From Methylotenera sp. (GTDB lineage Bacteria > Pseudomonadota > Gammaproteobacteria > Burkholderiales > Methylophilaceae), in the NCBI RefSeq assembly GCF_030684185.1, contig NZ_JAUXOY010000014.1:528001-592000 (forward strand): a DNA stretch of 64,000 nt, in the 5' to 3' direction. Shown here in pieces: positions 59,304 to 64,000 of this stretch. The stretch's first letter is position 1. Each line of letters opens with the position of its first letter. The notes beneath the pieces are model-generated. The model was not told the DNA's origin, searched no databases, and worked only from the letters and a program-made list of their open reading frames with translations. The translations under genes and the position numbers were made by a program.

Positions 59304-60917
59304 ATGAAAATCGCAATTGCGCAAATGAACTGCATGGTGGGTGATATTGCAGGCAACGTAGCTAAAATAATTGACAATGCTAAACAAGCAAAAGCGCAAG
59401 GTGCAACCCTGCTTGTTACTCCTGAGCTTTCACTATGTGGATACCCGCCAGAAGACCTGTTGTTACGCGCAGATTTTTTACAAGCGTGCGATATTGCATT
59501 AAATAAACTAAGCGCTGCCTTATCAGGCATTACAGTCATTGTAGGACATCCGCAGCGGCTGGACGATAAATGCTTTAATGCGGCATCAGTGTTGCAAGAT
59601 GGTAAAGTTTTTGCAACCTATCATAAGCACGCTTTGCCAAATTACAGTGTATTTGATGAGAAACGCTACTTTACACCAGGTAGTAAAGCCTTAGTATTCA
59701 TGCATTGTGGCATTAAATTAGGGGTGCTTATATGTGCAGACGTGTGGGAACCTAAGCCCGCTTTATTGGCTAAAGAGGCTGGTGCCCAGATGCTTGTTGC
59801 ATTAAATGCTTCGCCTTTTCATATGGAAAAACAATCGACCCGTTTGGATATATTGCGTCAGCGTGTATTTGAAACGCAACTGCCTATTATTTACACCAAT
59901 ATGGTCGGCGGGCAAGATGAGTTGGTGTTTGATGGCGGATCATTTGTGCTGAACGCAGGCGGCAAACTGACGCATCAGTTACCTGCATTTGAATCTGCTT
60001 TGGAAATAGTTGAGTTCACTGGAGTACATCCAAAACACACGACTATTGCGCCGCATTTAAGTATTGAAGCCTCGGTTTATCATGCTTTAAAGCTAGGCTT
60101 GCAGGATTACGTGCATAAAAACCGCTTTCCTGGAGTTGTGTTGGGCTTGTCGGGCGGTGTTGACTCTGCCTTGACGCTTGCAATTGCTGTTGATGCGCTT
60201 GGCGCAGAAAATGTACATGCTGTGCTGATGTCGTCGGAATTTACTGCCAATATGAGTGTAGATGACGCGATTGAAATGGCGAATTTGCTAGGTGTAAGAT
60301 ACAGCTTGATTCCTATCAGCACTCTTTTTGAGAGTTTTAGAAGTGCGCTTTCTAATGAGTTTGCAGGCATGCCTTTTGATACTACTGAAGAAAATTTACA
60401 AGCGCGTATTCGCGGTACGTTGCTGATGGCACTATCAAATAAATTTGGCAGTATTGTCGTTACTACAGGTAATAAGAGTGAAATGGCTGTCGGATACTGC
60501 ACGCTATATGGTGATATGGCGGGTGGTTTTGCTTTACTGAAAGACGTACCGAAAACTTTGGTATATAAGTTATGCCATTATCGAAACAGCTTATCAAAAG
60601 CTATTCCGCAACGCATTATTACGCGCCCGCCATCAGCCGAGCTTCGCGCCAATCAGGTGGATCAAGACAGTCTGCCGCCTTATGATGTGCTGGATGGTAT
60701 TATTGAAGCTTATGTGGAAGATGATTTAAGTAGCAAAGATATTGTTGAGATGGGCTACGCGGTAACAGATGTAAACCGTGTTATTACCTTAATTGACAGA
60801 AATGAATATAAACGGCGACAGTCACCCGTTGGCGTACGCATTACCCATAAGGGTTTTGGTAAAGATAGACGCCACCCGATTACAGTCAAACTGGATTTTG
60901 ATATACACTTAAACTAA
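59304..60917 (+). CDS. nadE: Glutamine-dependent NAD+ synthetase
   Basis: Amidates nicotinic acid adenine dinucleotide to NAD, using ammonia from its own glutaminase domain. It has 537 aa. The N-terminal nitrilase-type domain has catalytic Glu in TPELSLCGYPPEDLL, Lys in YHKHALPNYSVFDEKRYF and Cys in LICADVW. The C-terminal ATP-pyrophosphatase domain has LGLSGGVDSALTLAIA. With nadB, the window holds the first and last steps of de novo NAD synthesis. glnB follows at 30 nt. Confidence 0.96.
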   Translation: MKIAIAQMNCMVGDIAGNVAKIIDNAKQAKAQGATLLVTPELSLCGYPPEDLLLRADFLQACDIALNKLSAALSGITVIVGHPQRLDDKCFNAASVLQDGKVFATYHKHALPNYSVFDEKRYFTPGSKALVFMHCGIKLGVLICADVWEPKPALLAKEAGAQMLVALNASPFHMEKQSTRLDILRQRVFETQLPIIYTNMVGGQDELVFDGGSFVLNAGGKLTHQLPAFESALEIVEFTGVHPKHTTIAPHLSIEASVYHALKLGLQDYVHKNRFPGVVLGLSGGVDSALTLAIAVDALGAENVHAVLMSSEFTANMSVDDAIEMANLLGVRYSLIPISTLFESFRSALSNEFAGMPFDTTEENLQARIRGTLLMALSNKFGSIVVTTGNKSEMAVGYCTLYGDMAGGFALLKDVPKTLVYKLCHYRNSLSKAIPQRIITRPPSAELRANQVDQDSLPPYDVLDGIIEAYVEDDLSSKDIVEMGYAVTDVNRVITLIDRNEYKRRQSPVGVRITHKGFGKDRRHPITVKLDFDIHLN

Positions 60918-60941
60918 TTATAAAAACTATTTTGGAGCTAG

Positions 60942-61286
<345 letters not shown>

Positions 61287-61355
61287 TTACATCATACGGA
61301 GGATGTCTATCATCTTGTTTTAGCAGTCTTAATTACGGCTAAGGCACCCTCTCTA

Positions 61356-63146
61356 TCAATAACCAAGCCAACGTGCACCTTGGTAAAACATAAAACTCAC
61401 AACCCAAGCTAATCCTAGTGACCAAGCAATAGATAGCCACATAAATCCGCTACTTTTTGATTCGCTCCTGATGGTGGCAATAGTTGATAAGCATGGTGTG
61501 TAGATTAGTGTAAATAACATAAAACTCATGGCTTGAACCCAGTCAATTTGCATAGCAATTTGTGACATCAGAGCATCGCCCTGCATACCGTAAATTACTG
61601 CGAGTGCACCCACTACAATTTCTTTAGCGACAAAGCCAAATATCAAAGCGATAGCCAGTTGACTATTGATGCCAATAGGGTCTAGAAAAGGGGCAAATAA
61701 AGCACCGATTTGGCCTGCATAAGTACCTGCACTTGCAGGCGGAACATTGCTCGGAAAGTTGGTTAATGCCCAAACCAGCACTACGCCAATGACAATGAAT
61801 TTACTGGCACGAACAAGAAAGTGTTTTACCTCATGCCAGCCACGCAATACAATTTGACGCAATGTCGGAAAACGGTAAGGGGGCAATTCTAAAATAAAAG
61901 GCTCAGCATTTTTATATTGGCCTTGAAATAGCACCGCCGTTAAAAACATCGTTAAAAAGCTCATGACATAGAGGGAAAATAAAACTAATGGCGCATGCTT
62001 GGCGGCAAATAGCGCAGTAATCATAAATATAAACACTTGCAACCTGGCCGAGCATAATGACAATGGAATTACCAGCATCGTTAGTAAGCGCATAGGACGA
62101 GAACGCATGATGCGTGTGCCCATCAGTGCTGGTACGTTACAGCCAAAGCCCATGAGCATCATAACAAACCCGCGGCCATCTAAGCCCATTTTAGCCATCA
62201 GCGCATCCATGAGAAAAGCTGCACGTGACAAATAACCACTATCTTCAACCATGGACATCACTAAGAAGAACAATACGATGATAGGCACAAATGCGGCTAC
62301 TGTAGCTACACCATTATAAATTCCATCCAGCATCAGACCACTAAGCCATGCGGGGCTAGATGCAAAAATAGGTTCTAATAAGCCTGATCTGAGTACACTT
62401 AAGGCCCAAGCCAAACCGTCCTGCAGTGGTTTTCCAACCGTGAAAATAAATTGAAATAACACAAACATCGCGGCAAAAAATATAGGTAAACCAAACCATT
62501 TATGCAGCAAAACTCTATCGATTTTATCGGTGGTGTTGTCTGTGAAAGTGGTTGGCATTTGCACATGATGCTGAATCAAATCTTCCATCTCATGTTCAAT
62601 TTGATTATCTTCCTGCAAAAATTGAGCAATCACTTGTGGATCAGTAGCTGGTTGATTTTGATTGATGATTTGTGTTGCTGCTTGTAATGCTTTTGGCAAG
62701 CCATCGCCATATTTAGCGCTGATTTGCAGTACTGGCATTTCTAATTCTTTAGCTAAATTATCGGCATCAATGGTAATGCCCGATTGCCGCGCTTCATCGG
62801 CCATATTCAAGGCAAGCACCGCAGGAATTTTCAACTTTTTAATTTGTAAGACTAAAGAAAGCTGGCGGTCAATTTGTGAGCTATTTAATAATACAATCAC
62901 TAAATCGACAGCGTTGTTTGACAGGAAGTGCCGCACAACCTGCTCGTCTTCAGAAAACCCGTGAATATCATAAATACCGGGTAAGTCAATGAGTTCTGCA
63001 ATATGCCCGCCAATAAGAATCTTTGCACTCATTAAATCTACGGTAATGCCCGGCCAGTTACCTACCCTGGCTGATGCACCGCTGATGCGGTTGAATAATG
63101 TGGATTTGCCAGTATTTGGCATGCCTAATAATGCGATACGTTTCAT
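61356..63146 (-). CDS. feoB: Ferrous iron transporter FeoB (short form)
   Basis: Inner-membrane Fe(II) transporter with an N-terminal G domain. It has 596 aa, shorter than the roughly 770 aa of E. coli FeoB. The G domain shows GMPNTGKST at 8-16 (MPNTG in place of the usual NPNSG), DLPGIYDIHG and LNMADE. The membrane part has the two gate repeats, including DSGYLSRAAFLMD with GFGCNVPALMGTR, and a conserved C-terminal MFTLIYTPCLSTIATIRSE. The missing length lies in the linker and C-terminal tail, so it may well be functional. Transcribed after feoA. Confidence 0.93.
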   Translation of the reverse strand: MKRIALLGMPNTGKSTLFNRISGASARVGNWPGITVDLMSAKILIGGHIAELIDLPGIYDIHGFSEDEQVVRHFLSNNAVDLVIVLLNSSQIDRQLSLVLQIKKLKIPAVLALNMADEARQSGITIDADNLAKELEMPVLQISAKYGDGLPKALQAATQIINQNQPATDPQVIAQFLQEDNQIEHEMEDLIQHHVQMPTTFTDNTTDKIDRVLLHKWFGLPIFFAAMFVLFQFIFTVGKPLQDGLAWALSVLRSGLLEPIFASSPAWLSGLMLDGIYNGVATVAAFVPIIVLFFLVMSMVEDSGYLSRAAFLMDALMAKMGLDGRGFVMMLMGFGCNVPALMGTRIMRSRPMRLLTMLVIPLSLCSARLQVFIFMITALFAAKHAPLVLFSLYVMSFLTMFLTAVLFQGQYKNAEPFILELPPYRFPTLRQIVLRGWHEVKHFLVRASKFIVIGVVLVWALTNFPSNVPPASAGTYAGQIGALFAPFLDPIGINSQLAIALIFGFVAKEIVVGALAVIYGMQGDALMSQIAMQIDWVQAMSFMLFTLIYTPCLSTIATIRSESKSSGFMWLSIAWSLGLAWVVSFMFYQGARWLGY

Positions 63147-63208
63147 AAGCTGTTATTTTAGGCGCTAGTGGAGTGGGTTAGTATGGCTAAGTTTAACTTA
63201 ATCAGGAG

Positions 63209-63445
63209 TTAGTTGATTGGATGGGTGTTTATTCGAATATGCGCGGCCTCAGTGTCACGTAAAATCACATCAGTTGTGCCTAAACGCACCTGTAGCGGAC
63301 CATTAAAGTTGGCTCGGCGAATAATACTGAGCGGCTTACCTATTCGAAAACCAAGCGCGGACAGACGGTGAAATAAAAGCTCTTCAGCCTCAATTGCAGA
63401 AATTGTAGCTGGCTGACCTATTTTTAGTTGAGATAAAAGTTGCAT
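63209..63445 (-). CDS. feoA: FeoA, ferrous iron transport accessory protein
   Basis: SH3-like small protein that supports FeoB. It has 78 aa: LKIGQPATISAIEAEELLFHRLSALGFRIGKPLSI is the typical FeoA start, and VRLGTTDVILRDTEAAHIRI the end. It is 62 nt before feoB on the minus strand, and a Fur-box-like palindrome lies 28 nt upstream of its start codon. Confidence 0.92.
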   Translation of the reverse strand: MQLLSQLKIGQPATISAIEAEELLFHRLSALGFRIGKPLSIIRRANFNGPLQVRLGTTDVILRDTEAAHIRINTHPIN

Positions 63446-63473
63446 GTAGTCACTTACAAATTAAATCATGAAT

Positions 63474-63492
63474 GATAATAATTCTTATTATC
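63474..63492 (-). promoter_or_regulatory. Fur box upstream of feoAB
   Basis: GATAATAATTCTTATTATC is a perfect palindrome (8-bp arms) matching the 19-bp Fur consensus at 15 of 19 positions. Repression of feoAB by iron-loaded Fur is the expected outcome. Confidence 0.8.
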
Positions 63493-63550
63493 GCATAAAT
63501 TTAATATGATGTGCGTTCTTCAAGATGAAAATAGTGTTCAGTTATTACAA

Positions 63551-63584
63551 TAGAAAAAGGCGCATGGAAGCGCCTATTTCTATT
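63551..63584 (-). terminator. Intrinsic terminator of the prolyl isomerase gene
   Basis: GGCGC (63559-63563) pairs with GCGCC (63570-63574) over a 6-nt loop; read on the minus strand it is followed by TTTTTCTATT. The A-rich flank on the other side lengthens the stem. Confidence 0.8.
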
Positions 63585-63603
63585 GCTAATTTATTTAAAG
63601 AGA

Positions 63604-64000
63604 TTATTTCGCAACATCTACTTTAGCTTTAGCACGTAACTCAGTCATCATTTTTTCTAGGTTACGCTGTTGAAGGTTTTTTTGTAAACCTTCTTTTACT
63701 TTATCGTAAGCAAGCGGCTGTGAAGCACGAGTATCGACAAGTTTAATCACATGCCAGCCAAACTGAGTTTGTATCGGTGCGCTTGTAATCCCGCCTTTTT
63801 TTAGGGTTGCAACCGCATCGCTGAATGGTTTTACCATGGTAGCAGGAGAAAACCAGCCTAAATCACCACCTTTTTCTTTAGAGCCAGGATCCAATGATTT
63901 TTCTTTAGCGATTTTTGCAAAATCGCCACCTTTACCAAGTTTAGCAATGATTTCTTGGGCTTCAGTTTCTGTTTTTACTAAAATATGACGGGCACTATAC
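63604..64000 (-). CDS. Parvulin-type peptidyl-prolyl isomerase, 5' end beyond the window
   Basis: Only the C-terminal 131 residues are inside the window; the frame stays open to base 64000. The visible part begins SARHILVKTETEAQE and contains GGDFAKIAKEKSLDP, GGDLGWFSPATMVKPF and TQFGWHVIKLVD, the hallmark blocks of PpiC/SurA-type rotamase domains, ending in a basic helical tail. Such proteins are usually periplasmic foldases; whether this one has a signal peptide cannot be seen. An intrinsic terminator lies just downstream. Confidence 0.9.
   Translation of the reverse strand, partial: YSARHILVKTETEAQEIIAKLGKGGDFAKIAKEKSLDPGSKEKGGDLGWFSPATMVKPFSDAVATLKKGGITSAPIQTQFGWHVIKLVDTRASQPLAYDKVKEGLQKNLQQRNLEKMMTELRAKAKVDVAK

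Overview
The window is a gene-dense stretch of a betaproteobacterial chromosome. The gene orders (trmJ-cysE-iscR-isc; nadB divergent from rpoE-rseABC-degP, then lepA-lepB-rnc-era-recO-pdxJ-acpS; nadE-glnB) and the protein sequences fit a Methylophilaceae-type organism such as Methylotenera. That genus placement is inferred from memory of protein style and was not tested. Nearly everything is housekeeping. I see no tRNA, rRNA, CRISPR array, prophage or intact transposase.

Layout. 0.1-0.8 kb: beta-carbonic anhydrase. 1.0-9.6 kb (minus strand): a complete ISC iron-sulfur operon, iscR, a second cysteine desulfurase, iscS, iscU, iscA, hscB, hscA and fdx, preceded by cysE and trmJ. It starts from a promoter carrying a clear IscR box, and its gaps hold palindromic repeats and MITE-like elements. 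9.8-15.2 kb: suhB, a COG4389 membrane protein and mutS. 15.3-19.9 kb (minus): slyD, rhlE, a secreted nuclease and nadB. 20.1-24.5 kb: rpoE-rseA-rseB-rseC-degP, the envelope-stress module, with a sigma-E-like promoter. 24.6-26.5 kb (minus): a clsB/ybhP pair. 26.8-34.3 kb: lepA-lepB-DUF4845-rnc-era-recO-pdxJ-acpS-tcdA. 34.4-39.1 kb: a polyphosphate block of ppk (with a Pho-box-like site), sixA and ppx, plus a small putative DNA-binding protein with a perfect palindromic operator. 39.3-49.2 kb: htpG (sigma-32 promoter), glgP, a DUF4197 protein and purL.

49.2-55.2 kb is the most accessory-looking part: a small ankyrin protein, then a run of exported proteins (monohaem cytochrome c, Tat-exported flavocytochrome c sulfide dehydrogenase flavoprotein, PQQ-type sugar dehydrogenase, an unrecognised exported protein and a beta-propeller lipoprotein) ending with a DUF455 ferritin-like protein. 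Its first start codon sits inside a 12-bp hairpin. 55.2-64 kb: serB, sucCD, a second exported ankyrin protein, nadE-glnB, feoAB under a Fur-type box, and the 3' part of a parvulin-type prolyl isomerase cut by the window edge.

Regulation is unusually readable here. Recognisable sites for IscR, Fur, sigma-32, sigma-E and probably PhoB each stand before the gene one would expect. No wholly new system can be claimed. The best leads are the periplasmic redox cluster with its sequestered start codon, the palindrome-autoregulated small protein, the repeat elements lodged in the isc operon, and a 423-bp gap with two perfect hairpins before purL.
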